Below are positions 27,792-38,605 of a stretch of DNA of 64,000 nt, one piece after another. The position numbers and the translations under genes were made by a program. The notes below the pieces were generated by a model. It saw only the letters and a program-made list of their open reading frames with translations. It was not told where the DNA came from and did not search any database. Source of the DNA: JBFFMO01 sp041390025 (GTDB lineage: Bacteria; Myxococcota_A; Bradymonadia; Bradymonadales; Bradymonadaceae); the NCBI GenBank assembly GCA_041390025.1, contig JAWKQR010000030.1, forward strand, positions 1 through 64,000, read 5' to 3'. Position 1 is the first letter of the stretch, and each line of letters begins with the position of its first letter.

Positions 27792-29710
27792 TCAGTTCTT
27801 CGTCACGTTGATTGACCACTTCACGATGCGGCCGATGTCGGCAGCAGCCGTGTCGCGGACGGTCAGCTCCCAGCCACCGGTCATCGACGCGCCTGTGAAT
27901 CCTTCAAGGACCTCGCCGGTCAGAGACACGTTGTCCTCCCAAGCATTGGCCTCGCGCGTACCGTCGTAAACGATGACGGACGTCCCTCCGTGTTGGAGCT
28001 CGACGATCAAATCACCGCGGTAGGTGTGTTCAATCTCGAGGTCAATCGTGATGCCCTTGATCGCGCCTTCGTCGCGAATCTCCAGCGCGCTCACAGCACC
28101 GCGCGGATCGTTGTCTGGAATCGCGACAGCGGTATCAACGCGGAATGTGAGGGTGTTCTCGGTGACGTCCGTGTCGACGTCTGCACGGCTCTCACGCACC
28201 ATCTCTCGGACTTTCTCGAGGTCGATGTTGGGATTTCCCCCGCGTGCCTTGACGGGCAACCACAAAAAGTCTGGGTGGTTCGTGATCGACGAGTCCAACC
28301 ACTCGCCGCCGATGATTTTGCCCTCGCCGTCGATCTCCAAAATGTAGTGGTAGTAATCGTGGCGTGTGTAGCGCGAAATGTTGGTGGACGTTGGCGTGCG
28401 GCTCGCGTTGGACTCAGCAATCCAGTCGGTCGTCGCGCGGATCTCGATGAAGCGCTCGGCGCGCGAGTTGTACTTGTACTCGACCGTCGGTTCGACGTAT
28501 CGCCCCGAAATCTTTGCGTATGTAAGCATCGTCGCGAAAGAATTTGCCGTGATGTAAGGGATGGCATCAAGCTGCGCGAGCGAGTTGAACGGGCGTTCGG
28601 CGACAATGCGTTTTGCGGCGGTGGCGTACAGACGAGCATCGTCGTCAAGCTCGGTCAAGGTCCCCTCGTTGGCCAGCTTTAGGATCGCTTCGCCCTCGGG
28701 CGAACCCTCCTCCACGTTGTTGACGTAAGTGCCGCTTCCTGGCGTGGTTCCGGGAGCCACACCAAGCAGAGCGTGCGCTTCTTCAAGGGTTAACTCTTTT
28801 TGACTTGTGACCTTGAAGCCCACCAACGGTTGGTTCCACACTTCGTAATTGGTCGTGCGCTCGATGACCATGGGCCGTTGATTCTTCCCAAGGAAGTTGG
28901 CCAAGATCACATGGAAGGTTCCGGCGTTGAGGTCGCGACAGTCTTCGTTTGTGACGCGACCGTCCTCGTCACGCACGATCTCGCGTTCTTCGCAACGACC
29001 GCCCACCATGTAAGCCTCGGTCTTATCGTACTGCTGCATGAGCAGCGCCTTGATGTCCGACACTTCGAACACGATGCCGTTACGCTCGACCGGCTTGAGG
29101 GGCTCGTCTTCCATGATCGCGGCGGGCGACCATGCGTGGCAGATGCCCCACCACGTCTCCAAACCTTCGAAGTCGTGTTTGTCGGTCTCGCTCGTGCACT
29201 CGTCCTTGTCCTCGATGCCATCACGGTCATCATCGATGCCGTTGGTCAACCGACCTGTACCCTTGTTCTCATGGGTCCACTTCGCCGTCGGGCCGATTTG
29301 ATCGTAGTAGGCCGCATCAAACTCGCACGTCGAAATGTCGAAGGGTTTGAGGTCCATGAAGCCCTCGGGCTCGGTCCAACCCTTAAACGCTTTGTCGTAC
29401 TTTTCGGCCGGGGACAGCGTGCGCGGCCCTTGCCAGCGAGCATTGATGCCGTCTTCGACATATGGCCAGTAGGTGTCTGCCCATCCGGGTTTCGCGGAGT
29501 GCCCTTCCAGTGGGAGCTCGTCGTACTGGTACGAAAGCTCGGTGCGGAACGCGGTCGGGTTGTTGCGCCAGTTCCATGCGTCGGCGCGGCTGTCCTCTTG
29601 TTTGACCACGCCATCGACTGTGGTCGTCGCTTGGTCGGTTGGCTCGGTTCCTCGCCGCACGCGGCAAGGGTTGTTCCCATCAGCAGAAGTGTTACGAGAT
29701 TGCGTTTCAT
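27792..29710 (-). CDS. Elicitor-type transglutaminase lipoprotein with C-terminal P-domain (one frameshift)
   Basis: From ATG 29710 the first frame gives MKRNLVTLLLMGTTLAAC, a lipobox signal (Cys18). A single frame change near 29640-29675 leads to a clean frame to the stop. The central part carries WWGICHAWSPAAIM, the expected catalytic Cys block of the transglutaminase-elicitor family. HDYYHYILEIDGEGKIIGGE and HPDFLWLP match the family's conserved His/Asp region. The last about 100 residues (ALEIRDEGAIKGITIDLEIE, HTYRGDLIVEL, GGWELTVRDTA, WSINVT) are a proprotein-convertase P-domain, a jelly-roll often found on secreted enzymes. The enzyme probably cross-links or deamidates protein glutamines at the surface. 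It is convergent with the CPBP gene, with no gap. Confidence 0.82.
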
Positions 29711-29970
29711 TGTGGTGCCTCAAAAATCATTCGTCGCATGACCGATTGTGCTGCATCTCCTGTGCCAGCACCGCATCCCAGTAAAAACGTGGTTTTCTTG
29801 CGGTCATGCGCCGTTCTTGGGGTCTTTAGTGGCCAGCCAAGGGTCCGGTTGCGCCGAAACCGGCAACTGAAGGATCCACCTTTGCTAACTGGCTTGCGCG
29901 CGCTTGGTTTGCGGGCTAGCTTGCGGGCACTAAAACGAAAGCTCACGCACACTTCCGGAGGTCGAACACG

Positions 29971-31749
<1,779 letters not shown>

Positions 31750-31755
31750 TCCTCA

Positions 31756-32751
31756 ATGACAGATCATGTGTTGACCTACCTCTGCCCGAACATGGCAGAG
31801 GTAGCGTCACTCCATCTTGAACGCCTGCGCCTCATGCGCGACGAGGGTTTCGTTGTGCACGTTTGTGCTTGCGAAGACGACGCGATGGACGCGTTGGCCC
31901 GGGAGGGCTTTGTCCTGCGACCCTTGCCTAAGATCTTGGGGTTGGAGCACAACCTCGCGGCGTGGCTCGTCTGTTGGGGACATCTGGTCGAAAACCCACC
32001 CACGGTGCTCCATGGGTTTGGCGTTTGGAGCTGGACCGCCGCCTTGGCAGGACGGCAGCTACCCATCCAAGTCACATGTATCTCTCCCAATTTTCGCACG
32101 TTGACCTTCCCCACGTGGCTTCCTTCAAGGCTTGTCGGTCGTCTTCCGATTGGGCCCCAGGACGCCATCGCGTGGCTCGGAAGAGGCGTTGACCGCTGCT
32201 TGGTGGACTCCGAAGCACAACTCGCCGACCTAGGCGTCAGAATCTCGCCGGAGAAGCTGGAGTTGGTGGTCGGTGCGCCCGGCGTTCAACCCTGCGAATC
32301 CAGCTACTCAACCGACGCCGTGTTGACGGTCTTCGCGAACGGGTTTGAAAACCTTCGCCGCGCCATCGAGCGGCGAGTCCCTCGACTGTCCATCCGCGAC
32401 GCCACCGAGGGCTCGCTTCAACGCGATCTCGATGGCACCAGCTTGTACTTCGATGCTGGCGGGCCCGGAAGCCGTGTCCGTCTGATGCAGGCCGCCGCGC
32501 GAGGCATTCCATGCGTGACGCTGAGCGGCGAAAACGAGGACGTCGTCGTGCAAGGCAGGACGGGATTGATTGCCACGGACCTAGACGACGCGGTTGTGTG
32601 CATGTTGGCGCTCCTGGAAAACCCGAAGCTTCGCCAAGAGATGTCCGTCAATGCCCACTCACGGGCAGCCTCACGATTTATGCGCGCGCAAGTGGATGAC
32701 CAAATTGTCCGCATTTACCAACGCGCCCTTCGCACGCGGATGGGGTTATGA
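31756..32751 (+). CDS. GT-B-fold glycosyltransferase (group 1-like)
   Basis: A 331-residue protein with a two-domain GT-B look. The N-terminal half has MAEVASLHLERLRLMRDEGF and VLHGFGVWSWTAALAG. The C-terminal half has LYFDAGGPGSRVRLMQAAAR, GIPCVTLSGE, VVVQGRTGLIA and LLENPKLRQEMSVNA, the nucleotide-sugar-binding pattern of GT4-type enzymes, although the typical ExxG Glu is not obvious (the EDVVVQGRTG region is closest). The acceptor is unknown. It starts 6 bases after the acyl-CoA ligase and overlaps the next gene as ATGA, so three genes are probably co-transcribed. Confidence 0.82.
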   Translation: MTDHVLTYLCPNMAEVASLHLERLRLMRDEGFVVHVCACEDDAMDALAREGFVLRPLPKILGLEHNLAAWLVCWGHLVENPPTVLHGFGVWSWTAALAGRQLPIQVTCISPNFRTLTFPTWLPSRLVGRLPIGPQDAIAWLGRGVDRCLVDSEAQLADLGVRISPEKLELVVGAPGVQPCESSYSTDAVLTVFANGFENLRRAIERRVPRLSIRDATEGSLQRDLDGTSLYFDAGGPGSRVRLMQAAARGIPCVTLSGENEDVVVQGRTGLIATDLDDAVVCMLALLENPKLRQEMSVNAHSRAASRFMRAQVDDQIVRIYQRALRTRMGL

Positions 32752-33098
32752 GCCAGAAAGACACCCTGTCGTGGGCATTGGGCGCCATGGCCATCGGATT
32801 CACGGCCTTGTACTTCGCGGAAGCATCAAGCCACGGGCGGCTCATCGATGCTGAGAGCGAGGCGCAAATCACGGTCACCGGGTGTGCGTCGCACGCGGCG
32901 GGTCCAGACGGCACCACTCTGCTGCTGACCTGCTCGACTGAGCCCACCGTTCCCAAAATCCCCGCCCGGTTTGAATCGTTGGTGGTGCGTGTGGGCGACA
33001 CCCAGCGCACGTGTGGACTGAGCGAAGGAGCCGTTCAGACGTGTTCGAGCTCCCAGGCGCCGATGATTAGATCTGACGCTCCAAAACGCACGAACTGA
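32748..33098 (+). CDS. Small membrane-anchored exported protein, unknown function
   Basis: A 116-residue protein with one N-terminal hydrophobic helix (about 8-25, ALGAMAIGFTALYFAEA) and a polar extracytoplasmic part with four Cys (positions about 46, 62, 89 and 98), possibly two disulfides. It overlaps the glycosyltransferase stop as ATGA. Its last 32 bases overlap the end of the convergent lipoprotein gene. Confidence 0.7.
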   Translation: MSQKDTLSWALGAMAIGFTALYFAEASSHGRLIDAESEAQITVTGCASHAAGPDGTTLLLTCSTEPTVPKIPARFESLVVRVGDTQRTCGLSEGAVQTCSSSQAPMIRSDAPKRTN

Positions 33099-33585
33099 AC
33101 GCACCGGTCGATGAATCGGTGTAACGGCCGGATATGGTGTTCTGGTCGTCCGCATTGCCATCCGAGATACCGAACGTCTCAGGAACGTTGTCGACACGAA
33201 TCGTCCACGACGCCGTCAAGACCTCGTTATCCCAACGAACGGCGTTGATTTCACCGTTGGCAGGTGGGGACGTCTGTACAAAGGTCCCCGACGCTTCAGT
33301 CTGTCCGTCTTCGTGGCGAATCGTCAGTGTGGCCTTTGTTTCGCCATCCACCTTGACCACCCAAACGCCGTTCAAGAATCCGGGCATCGCGACGTTTGTG
33401 TCTGTTTCGAAATCCGGCAACATCTCCGCATCGGTCGAGGCCGTGTCCGCCCCCATGTCGGTCGCAGATGCATCGGCCGTGTTCCCCGAGTCGGGAAGTA
33501 GAACAATGGACGGCCCGGACTTCTTGTCGTCGCTGCAGCCAAACACAACCATGCACAGAGCGAGCGTTAACAGACGGTATTTCAT
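33067..33585 (-). CDS. Lipoprotein of unknown function
   Basis: A 172-residue lipoprotein with signal MKYRLLTLALCMVVFGC (lipobox VFGC, Cys17). An Asp/Ala/Thr-rich spacer of about 45 residues follows, then a compact beta-rich domain (FLNGVWVVKVDGETKATLTI, WDNEVLTASWTIRVDN, TISGRYTDSSTGAFSSC) reminiscent of lipocalin-like small folds. No catalytic motif is seen. It overlaps the convergent gene by 32 bases. Confidence 0.78.
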   Translation of the reverse strand: MKYRLLTLALCMVVFGCSDDKKSGPSIVLLPDSGNTADASATDMGADTASTDAEMLPDFETDTNVAMPGFLNGVWVVKVDGETKATLTIRHEDGQTEASGTFVQTSPPANGEINAVRWDNEVLTASWTIRVDNVPETFGISDGNADDQNTISGRYTDSSTGAFSSCVLERQI

Positions 33586-33651
33586 GGGGTAACCTGCATC
33601 GTTTGATGTTTCGTATAGTCTAGCCGGTCGCAGCGCGCGATGGAAGGGGTA

Positions 33652-34425
33652 TCAGAATCGCAAGTCAAACACGGCTTGAGCCCCTGTTGGTGTGGGCACC
33701 AACCGAAGCGTCGATTGGCCGCTCGATTCATCGTCCATCAGGTCCACCGCGATCAAGGTGACACCGGCGACGGCGAGCCCAACACCCGAAAACAGAAGAA
33801 TCTGGCCAAGGGACTGCCCTGACTCGACGTCTGACTTGAGGCTTGAGAATCGATCCCGGTCCCCACCGTTGGCCTCCGCTTTGAGCGCGTCGAGATCGTC
33901 GGAAACACCGGCGTTCACCACCGCGGCGCCGCCAATGAGGCCCAGACCCGCGACACCCACCGCGACACCCGTGATCCCTAACGCGCCAAACGAGCTCGAC
34001 TTTTCGGGCGGGTCCTCGGGATCCTCAAGTTGACGCCGTTCTGCCAACACTGGCTTGGCCTCCGCCACGTCGACAGCCTTGTCGCGGACATCGAAACTCA
34101 GAATCCGCGCTTCGTTGCGAATCGCAACTTCTGGCGCCATCCCGGGCTCGTCACGCGCGCGCTCCGCGTACGTTCGCGCCTCGTCGAAGTTCCCAAGTTT
34201 CGTGTACGACAACGAAATGTTGTACAAAAACATGGCGTTAGGGACGACGTTGTAGCCCTTCAAGAACTCCACGATCGCCTTCGAGTAGTCGCCCGTGGTG
34301 TACCACTCGGCTCCCTTCTCGAAGTGCCCCTGCGCCTGTTGGATCATCTCGGGCGACGGTTCGGCGGCAAGAACGACCGACGGTGCGGCCAGAGTCAACA
34401 ACACGACCAAGATTGCGTTTCGCAT
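33652..34425 (-). CDS. Exported TPR protein, partner of the adjacent kinase
   Basis: A 257-residue protein. A signal peptide of about 20 residues ends LAA. TPR-type helices follow (AQGHFEKGAEWYTTGDYSKA, IVEFLKGYNVVPNAMFLYNI, SLSYTKLGNFDEARTYAERA). Two Gly/Ala/Val-rich hydrophobic helices lie near 150-172 and 205-228, with a short final strand. It lies 3 bases after the kinase stop on the same strand, so the two genes are probably co-expressed. A TPR protein beside a PEGA-containing kinase is a frequent myxobacterial layout; the link is inferred. Confidence 0.8.
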   Translation of the reverse strand: MRNAILVVLLTLAAPSVVLAAEPSPEMIQQAQGHFEKGAEWYTTGDYSKAIVEFLKGYNVVPNAMFLYNISLSYTKLGNFDEARTYAERARDEPGMAPEVAIRNEARILSFDVRDKAVDVAEAKPVLAERRQLEDPEDPPEKSSSFGALGITGVAVGVAGLGLIGGAAVVNAGVSDDLDALKAEANGGDRDRFSSLKSDVESGQSLGQILLFSGVGLAVAGVTLIAVDLMDDESSGQSTLRLVPTPTGAQAVFDLRF

Positions 34426-34428
34426 GGA

Positions 34429-36081
34429 TCAGTCCAAGACCGGGAGGTTCAGTTTGGTGTCTTCGGGTTTCTTGACGGGCGGCTTTGGGTCGTCGTTTTT
34501 TTGCACGGGTTCTGCAGCCTTCTTGGAAACACGCGGCGACTTGGTGGGGACTTTGTCCTCTTTGACCGAAACGGGCGCGCGCGAGGGTTCGACGGGGTCA
34601 ACCACTTTGGGCGTCTGGACAGATGCCAAAAACTCTTGAGCATCGTAGACGACGTCAGGCGCATAGTCGTTGATGATCATCTCGGGCGACAATTTATCGT
34701 CGGCCTTGATCCTGAGCCGTACCGGGAAGGTCAATTCGTCTTCGCGGAAGGTCGCCGGCGAAGTGCCGGGCCGCCCGTTGACTGTAATCGGGAGGTTCGT
34801 CGGCGTGGTACGGAACACCATGCGGCGATCGTTCGCGACCGCAGGCTCAGGTTTTTCCTGCGCGGGCTCGACAACCGGGGCCGGCAACACTTCGGCCACG
34901 ACCGTTTTTTCCTCTGCACGCTGGGACCACACGAACATGCCCCCCAAAAGCACCAGCAAGGCCACAATACCAACGACGATCGGCAAGGCCGAGGAACGCC
35001 CTGTCTGTGCTGGCGCCACCTCGAATTGACCCGAGGCGCTCGCGACCGCGGGCATGGGCGCGGGTGTGTACACCGGTCGGGGCACCGGCGTTGTGAAATG
35101 GGGGCGAGGAGCTGTTAACGGCGGCGCGAGCTTTTCAAATTGGTCGAGTGGGATCGCCCCCGGCAGCCGGGCGGTGGGGAGTTCATCAAGCTCAACCTCA
35201 GCCATGGCACGCACCGGAATTGCGTCCCAGTTTTGCAATGCCTTGATGACCTCTCCCGCCGAACCAAAACGCGCCGATCGATCCTTCGCGAGCATCTTGT
35301 TGACGATCTCGGTCAGCTTGGGGGGCACCCCGGTGATGGGGGGAAGCGTAAACGACGCTGCATCGAGCTGTTTCCCGATGATGGTCACACTTGAATTGGA
35401 TTCGATGGCTTTTTTGCCTATCAACATCTCGTAGGCCACAAGGCCGAGGCTGTAGATGTCGCTGTGTGGGCTAAGCTCCTCGCCGCGAATCTGCTCCGGA
35501 GACATGTAGCGCGGGGTGCCGATCAAGGCCCCGTCGGCCGTCAGATCGACTTTTGGATGATCCTGACCCGTGAGTTTGGCGATCCCAAAGTCCAGCAACT
35601 TAACCTGATCTGCTCGGCCGATGTGGTCAAAGACCATCACGTTGCCGGGTTTGATATCGCGATGAAGCACACCAAGGGCATGAGCTTCCTCGAGGCTCGA
35701 CAATATCTGTTCCAGGATCTTGACCACACGCGCGGGCTTAAGCGGCGACGACGACGAGATCAGATGCGACAAGCTCACGCCGTTGACGTACTCAAACACC
35801 ATGTACAAGAGACCGTCGGCGCTGCGACCGAAGTCGAACATCGTGATCGTCCGTGGGTCGCGCAGCTTCGAGACCAGTCGCGCCTCTTGGTTGAAGCGAT
35901 CCACGATCTTGGCGTCGTAGGTTCCCTCCTTGGGAGGTGTCAGAATTTTTAGCGCAACCTCACGCCCAAGATCCTCTTGGTTCGCTTTGTAAACGCGCGC
36001 AAATCCCCCTGCCCCGATCATCGGCCCGATTCGGTACCGACCCTCGAACAAGTCTCCGGTCTTGGGAAAACTCACGGCCAT
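34429..36081 (-). CDS. Hanks-type Ser/Thr protein kinase with membrane helix and PEGA-like C-terminus
   Basis: A 550-residue kinase started at ATG 36081; longer upstream reading is antisense to the divergent methyltransferase. The kinase domain (about 12-275) has the Gly-rich loop IGAGGFARVYKA, VALKIL Lys, HRDIKPGN, DFGIAKL, GTPRYMSPEQIRG and the DIYSLGLVAYEML Asp, so it should be active. A Pro-rich linker, one membrane helix near 375-395 (LPIVVGIVALLVLLGGMFVW) and an outside domain follow. ITVNGRPGTSPATF in that domain is a PEGA-type repeat. The C-terminal tail is Lys/Pro-rich. The gene precedes the TPR gene in one transcript. Confidence 0.93.
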   Translation of the reverse strand: MAVSFPKTGDLFEGRYRIGPMIGAGGFARVYKANQEDLGREVALKILTPPKEGTYDAKIVDRFNQEARLVSKLRDPRTITMFDFGRSADGLLYMVFEYVNGVSLSHLISSSSPLKPARVVKILEQILSSLEEAHALGVLHRDIKPGNVMVFDHIGRADQVKLLDFGIAKLTGQDHPKVDLTADGALIGTPRYMSPEQIRGEELSPHSDIYSLGLVAYEMLIGKKAIESNSSVTIIGKQLDAASFTLPPITGVPPKLTEIVNKMLAKDRSARFGSAGEVIKALQNWDAIPVRAMAEVELDELPTARLPGAIPLDQFEKLAPPLTAPRPHFTTPVPRPVYTPAPMPAVASASGQFEVAPAQTGRSSALPIVVGIVALLVLLGGMFVWSQRAEEKTVVAEVLPAPVVEPAQEKPEPAVANDRRMVFRTTPTNLPITVNGRPGTSPATFREDELTFPVRLRIKADDKLSPEMIINDYAPDVVYDAQEFLASVQTPKVVDPVEPSRAPVSVKEDKVPTKSPRVSKKAAEPVQKNDDPKPPVKKPEDTKLNLPVLD

Positions 36082-36166
36082 TGGACGTATGCCTTTGTAC
36101 TGCAATTCGCTTGCGCGTACGTTAACAACGCCCGTCGCTCTGAGCAAGTTCCCACCGTGTGCGCCA

Positions 36167-37321
36167 ATGTCCGAGAGTCGCGAGAATTCACAGTTAACCG
36201 GTATTTTGATCGAAAAACTGGGCTGGAGAGGCGAAGGCCTTGCCAAACCCGAGCGCGATTGGTTGGTGATTCCGGGGGCCCTTCCCGGCGAATACGTTGA
36301 CGTTGAGGTACACGCCGGGCATCCACGGAGTCGAAAGCGCCAATGCACCCTCACTTCGGTTACGGCCGCTTCGCCCGACAGAATCGCCGTCGATTGCCCG
36401 CAGTTTCCAGCGTGCCGCGGATGCCATGTTCGCCACGTCTCGCGCAACTGGGAGCGGGATTTCAAGCGACGGTCGCTGGTCGAGATTGTGGCGAAGTTTT
36501 CAGGCTGGGAAGTCGCGCCGGGCGACGTCGAGTTCATCAGTGCGAAAGATTTGGCCCTGAGCGACGGGTACCGGATGCGAGGTCGACTGGCCCGAGACGG
36601 CGACAAGTTTGGCCTCGTCTCGCCGGCCGGGCTTCAACCCATGAACGATTGTCTGGCGCTGACGCGCGAGGCACGCGACGTGGTGGCTTGGATTGTGGCA
36701 CAACAACCACGGGAGGACGTCGAGTTCCTCGCACCCAGTGGCGAAACCCCTGTGACTTCGCTGAGCCCAGGCACAACCCACATGCACGTCCACGGACATC
36801 GATTTATGGTGGGTCTGGATGTGTGGACCCACGCATCCGAGATTTGTTCATCGGCATTGTACGCGTTTGTGGAGAGGCATCTGCGGGCCCTGCCGCGAGG
36901 ACGCCTTTTGGAACTTGGATGCGGAATCGGAGGGGTAACGCACGTGGCGGCAGCATGCGGACACGACGCAATAGGCATCGATGCAGACCTGCGCACGATC
37001 GCGCTCGCTCAGCACAATGTGCCGAACGCTCACTTCCGTTGTGCTGCGTTCGAACGCGGCCTGCGAGAATTGGCGGTTGAGCGGGCGTCCTTCGATTATT
37101 CGGTCATCAACCCCATGCGCGAACCCATCGGTGAGCGCGCCGTGGGACTCCTCGAATCCCTCGGTGTCCGCCACGTGCTTTATCTTGCACCCTCGCCGGC
37201 GTCTGGGGTCAAGGACCTTGCGGCGCTCAAAGCACGCGGATGGACCCTCGACTTCGCGCACTGCGCGGATTTGCACCCCAGAACGTACCATTTCATGATG
37301 GTTGCAGGGCTTAGCCGCTAG
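36167..37321 (+). CDS. TrmA/RumA-like SAM methyltransferase homologue lacking the catalytic Cys
   Basis: A 384-residue homologue of the RNA m5U methyltransferases. The N-terminal TRAM-like domain (KLGWRGEGLAK, VIPGALPGEYVDVEV) and the iron-sulfur Cys set C77-x5-C83-x2-C86 are present. So is the SAM site LLELGCGIGGVTHVAAACG. The expected catalytic blocks are altered: NPMREPIG stands where DPPRxG is usual, LAPSPASGVKDLAALK stands where SCNPxTLARDL carries the nucleophilic Cys, and the FxQxN motif reads FMVGLDVWTHAS. The frame is clean, so these are real changes. It may bind RNA or SAM without making m5U, or use another chemistry. ATG 36167 fits the TRAM start. Confidence 0.82.
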   Translation: MSESRENSQLTGILIEKLGWRGEGLAKPERDWLVIPGALPGEYVDVEVHAGHPRSRKRQCTLTSVTAASPDRIAVDCPQFPACRGCHVRHVSRNWERDFKRRSLVEIVAKFSGWEVAPGDVEFISAKDLALSDGYRMRGRLARDGDKFGLVSPAGLQPMNDCLALTREARDVVAWIVAQQPREDVEFLAPSGETPVTSLSPGTTHMHVHGHRFMVGLDVWTHASEICSSALYAFVERHLRALPRGRLLELGCGIGGVTHVAAACGHDAIGIDADLRTIALAQHNVPNAHFRCAAFERGLRELAVERASFDYSVINPMREPIGERAVGLLESLGVRHVLYLAPSPASGVKDLAALKARGWTLDFAHCADLHPRTYHFMMVAGLSR

Positions 37322-38340
37322 CTCGCCGCTTCCGCGGATGCCGCGTCCGAGGTGACCAACACATCCTGCTCCATCAATTCGCGTAGTTCCTTGGCGGCCG
37401 CGAGATCGGTGTTGGGGCAGGCGTGGATCAAAATGTCGATCGTTGTCGACTTGATCAAGCCCTCAAGCAGAGGCTGAATCGCCGAATGTTCCGCCACTGA
37501 GATCGAATCGGCTTTGGTTGAAAGGGTGACGGGCACTGGATCAGCCGACAGACGGTCACGGTAGAGCGGATACTCATCGGCCTCTTGGACCGCCATCAGA
37601 ACGAGATTGGCCATGTTCTCGTAGGTCTGCCGTGACGTTCGCACTTGCTCGAGGGGATTGAACGAAAAGCGCCCCAACGACTCGCGCATCGCGCGAAACA
37701 ATGCCTTCCGGTGTTTCAAGCCCCGGGGCCCGTCAACGCGTGTGAGCTCGCCGCGGCGAAACGAAAAAATGTAGTCGCCATCGGCAACGGTCACCACGAG
37801 TTCCCCGGTGCGTGCGTTCTGATGCAGGTTCATCATCAGATCAGGAAGTCCCAGGTATTCCAGTTCGCCGGAGAACCCAACAGCACGAGGTGGCGCGGGA
37901 TCTTCATCAACAACTGCGACCGACTCCACCGGCCGCCGTTCGAGGGCGAGCACCCGAAACACCTTCGCGAGGCGCCCGTCAAGCTCGTCGAGGTCGAACG
38001 GCTTGTACATCACCTCGTGCATGCCGGCCTCAAGACAGTCGCGTATCCTCTCTCCTGAACCGTTGTCTGTCAGAAGCATGAACCCCGGCGTGGCGCCGCC
38101 GACGCGATCCCTCAGGTCGTTCCACAGTCGCAACCCATCAAACTGCGATGAGAGTTCATCACACAGCACCACAGCGTCATCGACGGATAACAGCGCTCCC
38201 TGGAGCTCATCGATCGAATCCACAACCGAAACGGAATAGCCTTGGTCGCCCAAGATATCTTTGAGCAACTCAATCATGTCGGGGTCAGGCCCGATGAGCA
38301 TGAGTTGTTTAGGGCTGTTCGATTCCAACACGTGATCCAA
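37318..38340 (-). CDS. Receiver-domain protein with DUF4388 output
   Basis: A 340-residue regulator. Residues about 10-130 form a receiver domain (QLMLIGPDPDMIELLKDIL, the phospho-acceptor position in VVLCDELSSQ, and YKPFDLDEL with the conserved Lys). The first acidic pair is weak (GPDPD). Residues about 150-265 are a DUF4388 domain (GFSGELEYLGLPDLMMNLHQ, GELVVTV, GDYIFSFRRGELTRVDGPRG), common in myxobacterial signalling proteins. A helical tail follows. The start is uncertain (TTG 38340 or GTG 38331). The end overlaps the convergent methyltransferase by 4 bases. It is divergent from the type II secretion operon. Confidence 0.82.
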   Translation of the reverse strand: MDHVLESNSPKQLMLIGPDPDMIELLKDILGDQGYSVSVVDSIDELQGALLSVDDAVVLCDELSSQFDGLRLWNDLRDRVGGATPGFMLLTDNGSGERIRDCLEAGMHEVMYKPFDLDELDGRLAKVFRVLALERRPVESVAVVDEDPAPPRAVGFSGELEYLGLPDLMMNLHQNARTGELVVTVADGDYIFSFRRGELTRVDGPRGLKHRKALFRAMRESLGRFSFNPLEQVRTSRQTYENMANLVLMAVQEADEYPLYRDRLSADPVPVTLSTKADSISVAEHSAIQPLLEGLIKSTTIDILIHACPNTDLAAAKELRELMEQDVLVTSDAASAEAAS

Positions 38341-38478
38341 AATCGACGGAAAGGTGCTGTTGAGATTATGTACCGGATAACCGTCGGGTGCAATTTATGC
38401 CGACGATTCTTCGGAAATCTTCTTCGCGCGACCCCACCGCCAATTTGACGCACCCGAACGCGGGATCGTCGACGGATT

Positions 38479-38491
38479 TGACAAAATGTCA
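38479..38491. promoter_or_regulatory. Palindrome in the gsp upstream region
   Basis: TGACA-AAA-TGTCA is a 13-base inverted repeat. Its core ACAAAATGT recurs in the palindromic -24/-12 element 79 bases downstream. It lies in the 265-base gap between the receiver gene and gspC and could be a regulator site for either; no protein is assigned. Confidence 0.35.
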
Positions 38492-38555
38492 CAAACACGC
38501 CCCGACGCCAAATCCGCCAAGAACCAACCCACTGAAAAACAAACACATTTATAAT

Positions 38556-38571
38556 TGGCACAAAATGTGCT
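38556..38571 (+). promoter_or_regulatory. Sigma-54-like -24/-12 promoter of the type II secretion operon
   Basis: TGGCACAAAATGTGCT matches the sigma-54 consensus TGGCACRNNNNTTGCW at every fixed base but one (G for the first T of TTGC). GG (38557-38558) and GC (38569-38570) have the required 12-base phasing. The predicted start would be about 38583, giving a 23-base leader before gspC ATG 38606. Its central part, GCACAAAATGTGC, is itself palindromic. A TATAAT at 38550-38555 has no matching -35. Sigma-54 control is inferred from the sequence alone. Confidence 0.55.
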
Positions 38572-38605
38572 CAACCCCAGAGACGGATGCAGTTCAAAGG
38601 CATTT

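Noticed and set aside
38478..38483. TTGACA as a -35 box
   Set aside because: No -10-like sequence lies 16-18 bases downstream; it is part of a palindrome.
38550..38555. TATAAT as a sigma-70 -10 box for gspC
   Set aside because: No TTGACA-like element lies 16-18 bases upstream, and the overlapping -24/-12 element is a much better match.
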